64,000 bases of DNA from DASTFY01 sp963829955. GTDB taxonomy: Bacteria > Actinomycetota > Acidimicrobiia > Acidimicrobiales > Ilumatobacteraceae. Shown here piece after piece: positions 17,565 through 25,884 of this stretch. The notes under the pieces were generated by a model. That model saw only the letters and a program-made list of their open reading frames with translations. It searched no databases and had not been told where the DNA came from. Position 1 is the first letter of the stretch. Each line of letters starts with the position of its first letter. Both the position numbers and the translations under genes were made by a program. Location of the stretch: positions 1 to 64,000 of the forward strand of contig CAWHKS010000022.1 in NCBI GenBank assembly GCA_963829955.1, in the 5' to 3' direction.

Positions 17565-18842
17565 ATGAGCAGTGACAGGTTCGACGTCGTGGTCGTGGGC
17601 GCGGGGGTCGCCGGCCTGGTGGCCGCGGTCGAGGCGGCGAAGGGCGGCGCTCGCACTCTCGTGCTCGATGCCCGTCCGGCCGGCGGTCGGGCGCGCACCA
17701 CCGACCGAACGGGTTACCTGTTCAACGAGGGCCCCCACGCCCTGTTCGAGCGGGGCGCGTTCATGGCGGTGCTGAAGCGCTGGGGCCTCGAGCCGGCCGG
17801 ACGCCGGCCGCCGGCGTCCGGCGCGCATGTCGTCCTCGGTGACACGCTGCACCCCTTCCCAACGGGACCGGGGCGGCTGGCCCGGACGCCGCTGCTGAGC
17901 CCGGCCAGCAGGATCAGGTTCGCCCGGCTGATGACCCGGATGCCGCGCCTCGACGCCGCCCGGCTGGCGGGACGATCGGTGACGGAGTGGTTCGACGGCG
18001 ACGACCTCCCGGACGACGTGCGCAGGCTCGTTCTCACCCTCGTGCGGGTCACCTCGTACGGGAACGCCCCCGAGCTGATGGACGCGGCCGCTGCGATCTC
18101 CCAGCTCCGCGCCGGGCTGCAGGGCGTGCGCTACCTCGACGGCGGGTGGCAGGGCATCGTCGACGGCCTGGTGCGGACCCTGGCGCAAGCGGGCGGCACG
18201 CTGCACGCCGGCACGGCCGTCGGTGCCGTCGAGGCCGACGGAAGATCGGCGCAGGTGCATGCCGCCTACGGCCCGGTCGAGACCACCGCGGTGATCCTGG
18301 CCGGCCTTCCGCCCGCCGAGGCGGCCCGGCTGCTCGGCCGGGACCAGGAGACCTTCGGGCGCCTCGGCCCTGCGGTCGAGGCCGCCTGCCTCGAGCTCGG
18401 TGCCACCCGCCCGGCCCAGCCGCCGGTGGTGTTCGGTCTCGATCGGCCGCTGTACCTGTCGGTCCACGCGCCCGTGGCGCGCCTGGCGCCCCCGGGCCGC
18501 GCGATGGTGGAGGTGATGCACTACCTTCCGCCGGGGCACGAGCGGGACGCCGTCGAGGATCGGGCGGAGCTGGCCGCGCTCGCGTCACGGTGCGGCCTCG
18601 ACGAGACCACCATCGAACGGGAGCGGTTCCTGCGGCGGGTGACGGTTGCCCACGCGCTCCCGCTGGCTCGGGAGGGTGGCCTGGCCGGCCGGCCGTCGGT
18701 GGTGGCGACCGGCCTTCCCAACGTGCTGCTGGCCGGCGACTGGGTCGGCCCTCAGGGCATGCTCTCGGACGCCTCGGCGGCCAGCGCGCAGGCGTCGGCC
18801 GGTGCCGCTCTGCGGCTGTTGGCGTCGGTCCCGGCCCGATGA
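17565..18842 (+). CDS. FAD-dependent oxidoreductase (phytoene-desaturase/protoporphyrinogen-oxidase-like)
   Basis: A 425-residue flavoprotein. The N-terminal FAD motif is VVVVGAGVAGLVAA (GxGxxG at residues 12-17), followed by the ADP-binding LDARPAGGRARTT and YLFNEGPHALF, typical of the amine-oxidase/phytoene-desaturase superfamily. The C-terminal FAD block is LPNVLLAGDWVGPQGMLSDASAASAQASA. It lies directly behind an ECF41-type promoter and overlaps the ECF41 sigma gene (ATGA at 18839-18842), which fits the known pairing of ECF41 factors with an oxidoreductase, epimerase or carboxymuconolactone decarboxylase. Substrate unknown. Confidence 0.88.
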   Translation: MSSDRFDVVVVGAGVAGLVAAVEAAKGGARTLVLDARPAGGRARTTDRTGYLFNEGPHALFERGAFMAVLKRWGLEPAGRRPPASGAHVVLGDTLHPFPTGPGRLARTPLLSPASRIRFARLMTRMPRLDAARLAGRSVTEWFDGDDLPDDVRRLVLTLVRVTSYGNAPELMDAAAAISQLRAGLQGVRYLDGGWQGIVDGLVRTLAQAGGTLHAGTAVGAVEADGRSAQVHAAYGPVETTAVILAGLPPAEAARLLGRDQETFGRLGPAVEAACLELGATRPAQPPVVFGLDRPLYLSVHAPVARLAPPGRAMVEVMHYLPPGHERDAVEDRAELAALASRCGLDETTIERERFLRRVTVAHALPLAREGGLAGRPSVVATGLPNVLLAGDWVGPQGMLSDASAASAQASAGAALRLLASVPAR

Positions 18843-19765
18843 CGGCCCGCATCGGCGACGGCGCCCGCGCCGGCGGTGCCGCCGCCGGCGACACGGCCCG
18901 CTTCGAGGCCGAGCGCCGGCGGCTGGTCGGACTCGCTTACCGCCTCCTCGGTTCGGTCAGCGACGCCGAGGACGTGGTGCAGGAGGCGTGGCTGCGCTGG
19001 CAGCGGGCCGATCGTGAGGCCATCGAGGAGCCGGCGGCGTGGCTCACGACGGTGACCAGCCGAATCGGCCTCGACCGCCTTCGGGCGCGCCAGCGCGATC
19101 GGGCCGAGTACGTCGGGCCCTGGCTTCCCGAGCCGATCCTGACCGCGCCCGATGACACCGACCCGGCGCGCCACGCCGAGCTCAGTGACTCGCTGACCAC
19201 CGCGTTCCTGCTCCTGCTCGAACAGCTCACGCCGACCGAGCGTCTGGTGCTGCTGCTGGCGGACGTGTTCGACCAGCCTTTCGACGAGATCGCGAAGATC
19301 CTGGGCAAGTCGCCCCCGGCGTGCCGTCAGCTGGCTTCCAGGGCACGGCGCAAGCTGAGGGAGACGGAACCGCCGCCAGCGCGGCCCGACCCCGCCACCC
19401 TGGCCGTCGCGGCGGCGTTCATCAACGCCGCGTTGCAGGGCGACCAGCGCACCGTGCTGCGACTCCTCTCACCGGACGTCGTCCTCGTCAGCGACGGCGG
19501 TCCGCACACGCACGCGGCCCGCCGGCCGGTCGTCGGTGCCTCCCGCGTCGGTCGATTCGTCACCAACATCGCGAAGCGCGTGTCGCCGGACGTCGCTGCG
19601 GAACCGTGCCGGATCAACGGGACGCCGGGCTTCGTCGTCCGGTCCGGCGGTGCGCCGCTCTTCACCCAGGCCTTCGAGGTGGTCGACGGCCGGATCACGC
19701 GGATCGAGATCGTCAGCAACCCCTCGAAGCTCACCGCCCTGGCCCACTCCGTCGAGCTGGCCTGA
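18839..19765 (+). CDS. ECF41-family RNA polymerase sigma factor
   Basis: A 308-residue ECF sigma factor. Region 2 is GLAYRLLGSVSDAEDVVQEAWLRWQ (about residues 28-55) and region 4 is LTPTERLVLLLADVFDQPFDEIAKILGKSPPACRQL. Between them lies the group signature WLPEP (Trp95-Pro99), and the C-terminal SnoaL-like domain ends with NPSKL (294-298), the equivalent of the NPDKL motif. In ECF41 proteins this C-terminal extension replaces an anti-sigma factor. The matching promoter is at 17499-17525. The input signal is unknown. Confidence 0.93.
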   Translation: MTARIGDGARAGGAAAGDTARFEAERRRLVGLAYRLLGSVSDAEDVVQEAWLRWQRADREAIEEPAAWLTTVTSRIGLDRLRARQRDRAEYVGPWLPEPILTAPDDTDPARHAELSDSLTTAFLLLLEQLTPTERLVLLLADVFDQPFDEIAKILGKSPPACRQLASRARRKLRETEPPPARPDPATLAVAAAFINAALQGDQRTVLRLLSPDVVLVSDGGPHTHAARRPVVGASRVGRFVTNIAKRVSPDVAAEPCRINGTPGFVVRSGGAPLFTQAFEVVDGRITRIEIVSNPSKLTALAHSVELA

Positions 19766-19786
19766 TCTGCGGATGTGAATTGTCTC

Positions 19787-19814
19787 GGCGCCGGTCCTCC
19801 TGCGGGCCGGCGCC
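19787..19814 (+). terminator. Strong hairpin after the sigma gene
   Basis: GGCGCCGGTCC (19787-19797), 6-base loop, GGGCCGGCGCC (19804-19814): eleven pairs with one wobble, 21 bases after the stop codon. No T-run follows, so termination is likely but not certain. Confidence 0.55.
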
Positions 19815-19840
19815 CCTGGTGAGCAGGGGCGGAACCGCAC

Positions 19841-19846
19841 TACCCT
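19841..19846 (+). promoter_or_regulatory. -10 element, start at 19856
   Basis: TACCCT, nine bases, GTG at 19856. Confidence 0.45.
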
Positions 19847-19855
19847 CTCCTCTCG

Positions 19856-20602
19856 GTGGGCGCACGCGGACAGGGCGTCAACGGGGACGACAACCTCACT
19901 CGGCTGGCTTCCGGCCTTCTAGCCGGGGCGGTCCTTGCCGCGCTCGCGGCCGGCGCCACCATCTGGTGGTACCGGCAGGCGGCGACCGGTTGGTCCCCGC
20001 CCAGCCCTCGTCTGTGGCAGTGGCTGGCGCTCGTGGGGACGGCGCTCGCCGTCCTGGCCCTCGCCGTCTCCGTCGTCGCCGTGGTGCGCAGGCCTACCAC
20101 GGGCGGCAAGGCGGGTGGCCTCGTGTGGGCGCTCCTCTCGATCGGTGTGCTCGTGGCGATCCCGACCTTCGTCCAGCGCTGGGCCCCGGAAGGCCGGAAG
20201 GCCGTCGTCGTGGCCGTGGACGCGGCGACAGGTGACGTGCGCTGGCGGGTGGAGACGGATGGCTGGACCGTCCGCACGCCCGCCATCTCGGGGGACCGCG
20301 TGACCGTCCTGACGATCGGTGGTGACGACGAGCCGTGCGAGGGGGTGACCCGACGGCTCACGCTCGGGCTCGACGGCGGCGCCCGGCTGGCCCTGGAGCG
20401 GCGGTCGGCGTCGCAGGCCCAGCGGCCGCCGGCGGGGTACGAGATCCGCGGGTCCTACCTCGTTCACTCGGACGGTGCCGACGTGCGCTGGCGCCTCGAT
20501 CTCGCCCCGCTGGGCCTGAGCGGCGCCCACGCCGTCGTGGCCGGCGAGGGTGTGGTGGTCATCACCGGCGACGGCCAAGTGCCGCTGAAGTGCCGGAGGT
20601 GA
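19856..20602 (+). CDS. Membrane protein with PQQ-like beta-propeller repeat
   Basis: 248 residues: three hydrophobic helices in the first 110 residues (LLAGAVLAALAAGATIWWY, WLALVGTALAVLALAVSVVAVV, LVWALLSIGVLVAIPTFV), then an extracytoplasmic domain with one clear PQQ-like repeat (VVAVDAATGDVRWRVETDG) and weaker ones. This is shorter than a complete propeller. Its function is unknown. The start is the GTG at 19856, just downstream of TACCCT. It lies before ruvC but is separated by a new promoter. Confidence 0.65.
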   Translation: MGARGQGVNGDDNLTRLASGLLAGAVLAALAAGATIWWYRQAATGWSPPSPRLWQWLALVGTALAVLALAVSVVAVVRRPTTGGKAGGLVWALLSIGVLVAIPTFVQRWAPEGRKAVVVAVDAATGDVRWRVETDGWTVRTPAISGDRVTVLTIGGDDEPCEGVTRRLTLGLDGGARLALERRSASQAQRPPAGYEIRGSYLVHSDGADVRWRLDLAPLGLSGAHAVVAGEGVVVITGDGQVPLKCRR

Positions 20603-20648
20603 CCGGCCGTCCCTGACGAGCATCCCTCGTCGGGAGCGAGTCGCGGGC

Positions 20649-20654
20649 TAGGGT
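20649..20654 (+). promoter_or_regulatory. -10 element of the ruvCAB operon
   Basis: TAGGGT, eight bases, GTG at 20663. Confidence 0.5.
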
Positions 20655-20662
20655 CCGAACCT

Positions 20663-21241
20663 GTGTTCGACGCCGGTCGCGCCTCCTTCGACACCCATAT
20701 CCAGCCCGTGCTGATCGTCGGCATCGATCCTGGGCTCACCCGATGCGGGTACGCCGCGATCGAGTCCTCGCGGCCCGGCTCGGCCCGGGCGCTGGCCCTG
20801 GGAGTCTTCCGCACCGCGCCGTCCGACCCGCTCCCGTCGCGCCTGGCCGAGCTGAGGGGCGAGCTGGCCTCGCTCCTCGCCGAGCTCCGCCCGGATGTCG
20901 TGGCCGTCGAGCACGTCTTCTTCCAGGTCAACGTGCGCACGGCCATGAGCGTCGGGCAGGCGAGCGGCCTGGCGCTGGCAGAGGCGGCCGCAACCGGCTG
21001 CGAGGTCGTGCAGTACACGCCGAACCAGGTGAAGGAGGCTGTGGCCGGTTGGGGCGGCGCCGACAAGGCCCAGGTGCAGCGCATGGTGCAGATCCGCCTG
21101 GAGCTGGCCACACCGCCGCGCCCGGCTGACGCCGCCGACGCCGCCGCTCTGGCCCTGTGCCACCTGGCCACGGCGCCACTTCGGGCCAGCGTGGCCGCGG
21201 CGACCGGCCGAGCGGGGGCCGGAGCGGGAGCCCTCCGGTGA
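20663..21241 (+). CDS. ruvC: Holliday junction resolvase RuvC
   Basis: 192 residues. RuvC cuts Holliday junctions symmetrically after branch migration by RuvAB. The acidic catalytic residues are visible in GIDPGLTRCGYA (first Asp), VAVEHVFF (Glu) and PADAADAAALALCH (the last two Asp). The segment QASGLALAEAA and YTPNQVKEAVAGWGGADKAQV are the usual DNA-binding blocks. The N-terminus carries about 16 extra residues before VLIVGIDPG. The gene overlaps ruvA (GTGA), forming ruvC-ruvA-ruvB. Confidence 0.96.
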   Translation: MFDAGRASFDTHIQPVLIVGIDPGLTRCGYAAIESSRPGSARALALGVFRTAPSDPLPSRLAELRGELASLLAELRPDVVAVEHVFFQVNVRTAMSVGQASGLALAEAAATGCEVVQYTPNQVKEAVAGWGGADKAQVQRMVQIRLELATPPRPADAADAAALALCHLATAPLRASVAAATGRAGAGAGALR

Positions 21242-21828
21242 TCGGGTCGCTGCGGGGCACCGTGCTGGAGCGAGCGACCGACGGTCAGGTCCTCCTCGAG
21301 GTGGGTGGCGTCGGGTATCTCGTCACCGTCACGCCCCGGACGCTGGCCGAGCTCGAGCCGACCACGCCCGCCTTCCTCCACGTGCACCACCACATCCGGG
21401 AGGACGCGCAGACCCTCTACGGCTTCCTCGACCGTGACGAGCGCGCCGCCTTCGAGGTGCTGATCGCCACCCATGGCGTGGGCCCAGCGCTGGCCCTCGC
21501 CATCCTGGCCACGCACACCCCGGTCGCGCTGGTCGACATCGTCGCCTCCGCCGACCTGGCGTCGCTGTGCCTGGTGCCCGGGGTGGGGCGCAAGACAGCC
21601 GAGCGTCTCCTCGTCGAGCTGCGCAACCGGCTGTCCGTCCCCGTGTTCGACGCGGCGTCGCCCATCGACGGCGGCTCGTCGGCGGTCGCGCACGTCCGCG
21701 AGGCGCTGGCCGGGCTCGGCTACGGCGCCGACGAGATCCGTGACGCCCTGCGCGCGGTGGGGCCGTCGGACCACGCCGAGGAGCTCCTGCGGGACGCGCT
21801 CAAGGTGCTCGGAGCCGGCCGTGCGTGA
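21238..21828 (+). CDS. ruvA: Holliday junction branch-migration protein RuvA
   Basis: 196 residues beginning VIGSLRGTVLE at a GTG that overlaps the ruvC stop. Domain I (OB fold) contains GVGYLVTVTP; domain II has the two helix-hairpin-helix motifs (LIATHGVGPALALAIL and LCLVPGVGRKTAERLLVEL); domain III (AVAHVREALAGLGYGADEIRDAL) contacts RuvB. RuvA binds the four-way junction and loads the RuvB motor. Its last 8 bases overlap ruvB. Confidence 0.96.
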   Translation: MIGSLRGTVLERATDGQVLLEVGGVGYLVTVTPRTLAELEPTTPAFLHVHHHIREDAQTLYGFLDRDERAAFEVLIATHGVGPALALAILATHTPVALVDIVASADLASLCLVPGVGRKTAERLLVELRNRLSVPVFDAASPIDGGSSAVAHVREALAGLGYGADEIRDALRAVGPSDHAEELLRDALKVLGAGRA

Positions 21829-22879
21829 CGAGTTCCTCGATCCGGCCCCGGCCGACGAGCGCGAACTGGCCGAGGAGACCAGTCTCCGCCCGCGTCGGTT
21901 GGAGGAGTTCGTCGGTCAGCGGGAGCTGAAAGAGCACCTGTCGGTGGTCCTCGAAGCCGCCCGCCGGCGGGGCCAGGCGGCCGATCATCTCCTCTTCGCC
22001 GGCCCGCCGGGCGTGGGCAAGACCTCGCTGTCGGGCATCGTCGCCGTCGAGATGGGAGTGCGGCTGCACATCACGTCCGGTCCCGCCCTCGAGCGGGCGG
22101 GCGACCTGGCAGCCATCCTCACCAAGCTCGAAGACGGCGAGGTCCTGTTCATCGACGAGATCCACCGGCTGTCCCGGGCCGTCGAGGAGATCCTGTACCC
22201 GGCGATGGAGGACTTCCAGCTCGACATCGTGGTCGGCAAGGGGCCCGCGGCCTCGTCGATCCGCCTCACCCTGCCGCGGTTCACCCTCATCGGCGCTACC
22301 ACCCGCACCGGCCTGCTCACCGGCCCACTGCGGGACCGGTTCGGCCTCGTCGCCCGGCTCGACTACTACGCGCCCGAGGAGCTCGAGGCCATCGTCACGC
22401 GGGCGGCGCGCATCCTCGACGTCCCCATCGAGCCGCCCGGGGCGTGGGAGATCGCCCGCCGCAGTCGGGGCACCCCGCGGATCGCCAACCGGCTGCTGCG
22501 CCGGGTGCGGGACTTCGCCGAGGTCAGGGCCAACGGGCTCATCGACGTGGAGACGGCCCGGGACGGGCTGGCGCTGTTCGGGGTGGACGAGCGCGGCCTG
22601 GACAAGGTGGACCGGGCGATCCTGTCCGCGCTGTGCGCCCAGTTCGGCGGCGGCCCCGTCGGTCTCTCGACACTGGCCATCAGCGTGAGCGAGCAGACGG
22701 AGACGGTCGAGGACGTCTACGAGCCCTTCCTCATCCAGCAGGGACTGTTGGTGCGCACACCCCGCGGCCGTCTCGCCACGCCGGCGGCGTGGGAGCACCT
22801 CGGGCTCGTCCCACCGCCGGCCTCGTCGTACAGGCCCACCGGCCCGCCGGGGCTGTTCGACCCCGCCGACCCGGCCTGA
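21821..22879 (+). CDS. ruvB: Holliday junction branch-migration helicase RuvB
   Basis: 352-residue AAA+ ATPase. Walker A is GPPGVGKTS, Walker B is VLFIDEIHRL, sensor 1 is LIGATTRTGLLTGPLRDRFG, and the arginine-finger and winged-helix regions follow (GTPRIANRLLRRVRDFA). It pumps DNA through the RuvA-bound junction. The GTG at 21821 starts 8 bases before the ruvA stop. The gene ends 5 bases from the stop of the convergent hydrolase gene. Confidence 0.96.
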   Translation: MRDEFLDPAPADERELAEETSLRPRRLEEFVGQRELKEHLSVVLEAARRRGQAADHLLFAGPPGVGKTSLSGIVAVEMGVRLHITSGPALERAGDLAAILTKLEDGEVLFIDEIHRLSRAVEEILYPAMEDFQLDIVVGKGPAASSIRLTLPRFTLIGATTRTGLLTGPLRDRFGLVARLDYYAPEELEAIVTRAARILDVPIEPPGAWEIARRSRGTPRIANRLLRRVRDFAEVRANGLIDVETARDGLALFGVDERGLDKVDRAILSALCAQFGGGPVGLSTLAISVSEQTETVEDVYEPFLIQQGLLVRTPRGRLATPAAWEHLGLVPPPASSYRPTGPPGLFDPADPA

Positions 22880-22884
22880 CGACG

Positions 22885-23589
22885 TCAGCCCAGGGGCAGG
22901 TGGCGGGCCAGGAAGTCGGTCGTCTTCCCCCAGGCCGACGCCGCCGCGGCCTCGTTCCAGAACATCTCCGACTCGTGGTTGTCGAAGGCGTGGCCGGCGA
23001 GCTCGACGTTGAAGGTCATGCCGTCGCGGCTCTCCACGGCCGCTCGGACGGCTTCCATCTGCTCGGTGGGGATGTAGCTGTCGGTCTCGCCGAAGTGGAA
23101 GAGGACAGGGCATTCGATGTTGTCGAGCTGGTCGAGCATGCCGGCGACGCCTGAGCCGTAGTAGCTGACGCAGCAGGCCGGCGAGCCGACGGCCGCGGTG
23201 AGGTAGGCGAGGGTGCCGCCGAGGCAGAACCCGATGGTCCCCACGCCGCCCGAGACCTCCGGCAGCTCTTCGGTTCGGTGCAGCGACGCCACGCAGTCGG
23301 CGACCCCCTGCGGGAAGTCGAACTTCTGCACGATGCCCAGCGACGCCTCGAGGCCGGCGGTGGAGTGGTCGGACTCCCAGTTGCGCTCGATGCGCCAGAA
23401 GATGTCGGGCGCGGCGACCACGTAGCCGAGCCCGGTCAGCCGCTCGGCGACGGCCCGTATGTACGCGCCGACACCGAAGATCTCCTGGAGGAGCAGGAGT
23501 CCCGGCCCTCCGCCACCGTCGGGGACCCAGACATGGAGGTCGAAGCTGCCGCCCTCCACGGCGACCTGATCGGTCCGGTAGGTGCTCAT
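22885..23589 (-). CDS. Dienelactone hydrolase family protein
   Basis: A 234-residue alpha/beta-hydrolase of the dienelactone hydrolase family. The Cys nucleophile is in IGFCLGGT, the Asp in HFGETDSYIP and the His in GHAFDNHES, completing the Cys-Asp-His triad. QEIFGVGAYIRAVAERL is the conserved oxyanion/lid region. Biochemically characterised members hydrolyse dienelactone to maleylacetate, which would connect to the hydroxyquinol-type enzyme at 9916, but many members have other ester substrates. It is convergent with ruvB and divergent from queA. Confidence 0.9.
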   Translation of the reverse strand: MSTYRTDQVAVEGGSFDLHVWVPDGGGGPGLLLLQEIFGVGAYIRAVAERLTGLGYVVAAPDIFWRIERNWESDHSTAGLEASLGIVQKFDFPQGVADCVASLHRTEELPEVSGGVGTIGFCLGGTLAYLTAAVGSPACCVSYYGSGVAGMLDQLDNIECPVLFHFGETDSYIPTEQMEAVRAAVESRDGMTFNVELAGHAFDNHESEMFWNEAAAASAWGKTTDFLARHLPLG

Positions 23590-23661
23590 GGCCGCATCAT
23601 CGCACGGCGACGAGGCATGCCTTCCGAGGGGTACAGCCTCCGGGCCGGCGGACCGGGGCCG

Positions 23662-23667
23662 TACCCT
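23662..23667 (+). promoter_or_regulatory. -10 element of queA-tgt
   Basis: TACCCT, seven bases, GTG at 23675. Confidence 0.5.
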
Positions 23668-23674
23668 GGCCGCC

Positions 23675-24688
23675 GTGCGGCTGGCCGACTTCGACTACGA
23701 CCTCCCGCCCGCCGCCATCGCCCAGCACCCGATCGAGCCCAGGGACGCGGCGCGCCTGTTGGTGGACCGGGGCGACGCCGCTCCCCCCGACCACCGTCAC
23801 GTGCGCGATCTCCCCGAGCTGCTGGAGCCGGGTGACCTGGTCGTCGTGAACGACTCGCGGGTCATCCCCGCCCGGCTCCGCCTCCACCGCCGAAGTGGCG
23901 GCGCCGTCGAGGTGCTGCTCCTGGAGGCCCTCGATGCCGGCCACCGCCGCTGGGAGTGCCTCGTCCGTCCGGGACGGCGCCTGGAGCGGGGAGAAGAGCT
24001 GGTCGACGACCACGGCCGGGCCGTGCTGCTCATGGGGAGCCGCACGGAGGCCGGTGACACGTTCACGGTGGAGTTGTGCGCCGACGACCCGCTGGCGGCC
24101 ATCGACGCCGCGGGCCAGGTGCCGCTGCCTCCGTACATCACCGCGCCGCTCGCCGATCCCAGCCGCTACCAGACGGTGTACGCGCGGCGCGCCGGCTCCG
24201 CCGCGGCCCCGACCGCCGGCCTGCACCTGACGGCGGATGTGCTCGACGCGCTGGCGGCCCGCTCCGTTGGGCTGGCCCGCGTCGAGCTGGTCGTCGGTCT
24301 CGACACCTTCCAACCGGTGTCCGAGGACGACCCGACCCAACACCGCATCCACAGCGAGCGGTACGAGGTGCCCGCGGAGACTCTCGATGCTTGCCGTGCT
24401 GCGAGACGGGTGGTTGCAATCGGAACGACCGTGGCGCGCGCCCTCGAGTCGACCGCTGTCACCGGGGAGACCTCCGGCCGGACGCGGCTGTTCATCCACT
24501 ACCCGTACGAGTGGCGGGTGGTCGACCTGCTGATGACGAACTTCCACCTGCCCCGCACCACGCTGTTGATGATGGTCGACGCCTTCATCGGTCCGCGCTG
24601 GCGGGATCTCTACGCCGCCGCGCTCGACGACGGCTACCGATTCCTGTCTTTCGGCGACGCCATGCTCCTGCGCCGGGGCACGCCGTGA
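23675..24688 (+). CDS. queA: S-adenosylmethionine:tRNA ribosyltransferase-isomerase QueA
   Basis: 337 residues. QueA transfers and isomerises the ribosyl group of SAM onto preQ1-tRNA to make epoxyqueuosine. Recognisable segments are DFDYDLPPAAIAQHPIEPRDAARLL, VVNDSRVIPARL, PTAGLHLT, and LFIHYPYEWRVVDLLMTNFHLPRTTLLMMV. The start is the GTG at 23675, fixed by the -10 element and the family N-terminus; the reading frame is open further upstream but that would be non-homologous. It overlaps tgt (GTGA), the next enzyme user in the queuosine pathway. Confidence 0.95.
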   Translation: MRLADFDYDLPPAAIAQHPIEPRDAARLLVDRGDAAPPDHRHVRDLPELLEPGDLVVVNDSRVIPARLRLHRRSGGAVEVLLLEALDAGHRRWECLVRPGRRLERGEELVDDHGRAVLLMGSRTEAGDTFTVELCADDPLAAIDAAGQVPLPPYITAPLADPSRYQTVYARRAGSAAAPTAGLHLTADVLDALAARSVGLARVELVVGLDTFQPVSEDDPTQHRIHSERYEVPAETLDACRAARRVVAIGTTVARALESTAVTGETSGRTRLFIHYPYEWRVVDLLMTNFHLPRTTLLMMVDAFIGPRWRDLYAAALDDGYRFLSFGDAMLLRRGTP

Positions 24689-25785
24689 CCCACCCCGTGC
24701 AAGTGGAGCTGGAGGCAGTCGACGGAGCGGCGCGCGCCACGGTCGCCCACACCGCCCGCGGCTCGTACCGGACACCGTGCTTCATGCCCGTCGGCACCCG
24801 CGGCACGGTGAAGCACCTCTCCGCCACCGACCTGGACCAGCTCGGCGTGCAGATCGTGCTCGGCAACACCTACCACCTCATGCTCCGCCCGGGCGCGGCG
24901 ACGGTGGCTGAGCTCGGCGGGCTGGGGCGCTTCAGCGGCTGGAGCGGTCTCACCCTCACGGACTCGGGCGGCTTCCAGGTGTTCTCCCTCGAGCCGTCCG
25001 TGGACGACGACGGGGTGACGTTCCGGTCCACCTACGACGGCTCCACTCATCGGCTGACGCCCGAGTCCGCGGTGGCCACGCAGGAGCTGCTGGGTGCGGA
25101 CATCCAGATGGTGCTGGACGTCTGCCCACCGCTGCCGTCACCGGAGGCCACCATCCGGCTGGCGGTGGAGCGCACGAGCGCGTGGGCCAAGCGGGCCCGG
25201 GCGGCGCACGGCCGGGAGGACCAGGCCCTCTTCGGCATCGTGCAGGGTGGAACCGACCTGGCCTTGCGCACCGAGAGCGGGCTGCGCACGGTGGAGCTGG
25301 AGTTCGACGGCTACGGCATCGGCGGGCTGTCCGTGGGGGAGACCCGAGGCGAGATGCTCCCGGCGCTGGAGGCCGCGCTGGCCGTGCTGCCCGCCGACCG
25401 CCCCCGGTACCTGATGGGGGTGGGCGACCCGGCATCGCTGGTGGAAGCCGTCGCCCTGGGTGTCGACCAGTTCGACTGCGTGATGCAGACCCGGCTGGGC
25501 CGGCACGGGGTGGCGCTCACGACCTCGGGGCGTCTGCAGGTCAAGAACGCCGTCCACCGGTCGAGCGACGAGCCCGTGGACGCAGCGTGCGAGTGCACAG
25601 TGTGCGCCCGCCACAGCCGTGGCTACCTGCGCCACCTGTTCCAGGTCGGCGAACCGACCGCGTCCCGACTGCTCTCCCTGCACAACCTGGCGTGGACGCT
25701 GCAGCTCATGGACTCCATGCGGGCGGCCATCGTCGCCGGCCGGTTCGACGACCTGCGTCGCGAGGTGCTGACCGTCTGGGGCTGA
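24685..25785 (+). CDS. tgt: Queuine/preQ1 tRNA-guanine transglycosylase
   Basis: 366 residues. Tgt swaps guanine-34 in GUN-anticodon tRNAs for preQ1. Active-site segments: LTDSGGFQVFSL (general-acid Asp), FGIVQGGTD, YGIGGLSVGE, and FDCVMQTRLGRHG, which holds the nucleophilic-Asp region DQFDCVMQ. The zinc site is CECTVCARHSRGYLRHL with Cys-Cys-Cys plus a distal His. The GTG at 24685 overlaps the queA stop. Confidence 0.96.
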   Translation: MTHPVQVELEAVDGAARATVAHTARGSYRTPCFMPVGTRGTVKHLSATDLDQLGVQIVLGNTYHLMLRPGAATVAELGGLGRFSGWSGLTLTDSGGFQVFSLEPSVDDDGVTFRSTYDGSTHRLTPESAVATQELLGADIQMVLDVCPPLPSPEATIRLAVERTSAWAKRARAAHGREDQALFGIVQGGTDLALRTESGLRTVELEFDGYGIGGLSVGETRGEMLPALEAALAVLPADRPRYLMGVGDPASLVEAVALGVDQFDCVMQTRLGRHGVALTTSGRLQVKNAVHRSSDEPVDAACECTVCARHSRGYLRHLFQVGEPTASRLLSLHNLAWTLQLMDSMRAAIVAGRFDDLRREVLTVWG

Positions 25786-25841
25786 CGGCCGTCCGGGGCG
25801 AAAAGTTGCCCGGGTGCTTCAAGTTCCGACCCGCGAGCACC

Positions 25842-25847
25842 TAGCCT
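25842..25847 (+). promoter_or_regulatory. -10 element of yajC-secDF
   Basis: TAGCCT, with a 37-base leader to ATG 25885. The rest of the 99-base gap after tgt shows nothing else. Confidence 0.4.
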
Positions 25848-25884
25848 TTCTCGTCGCACTTCGATCCCTGACCCTGGTGGCCCA

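Noticed and set aside
22877..22889. Palindrome CTGACGACGTCAG between ruvB and the dienelactone hydrolase gene
   Set aside because: It consists of the two convergent stop codons and adjacent bases; too short and poorly placed to be an operator or terminator.
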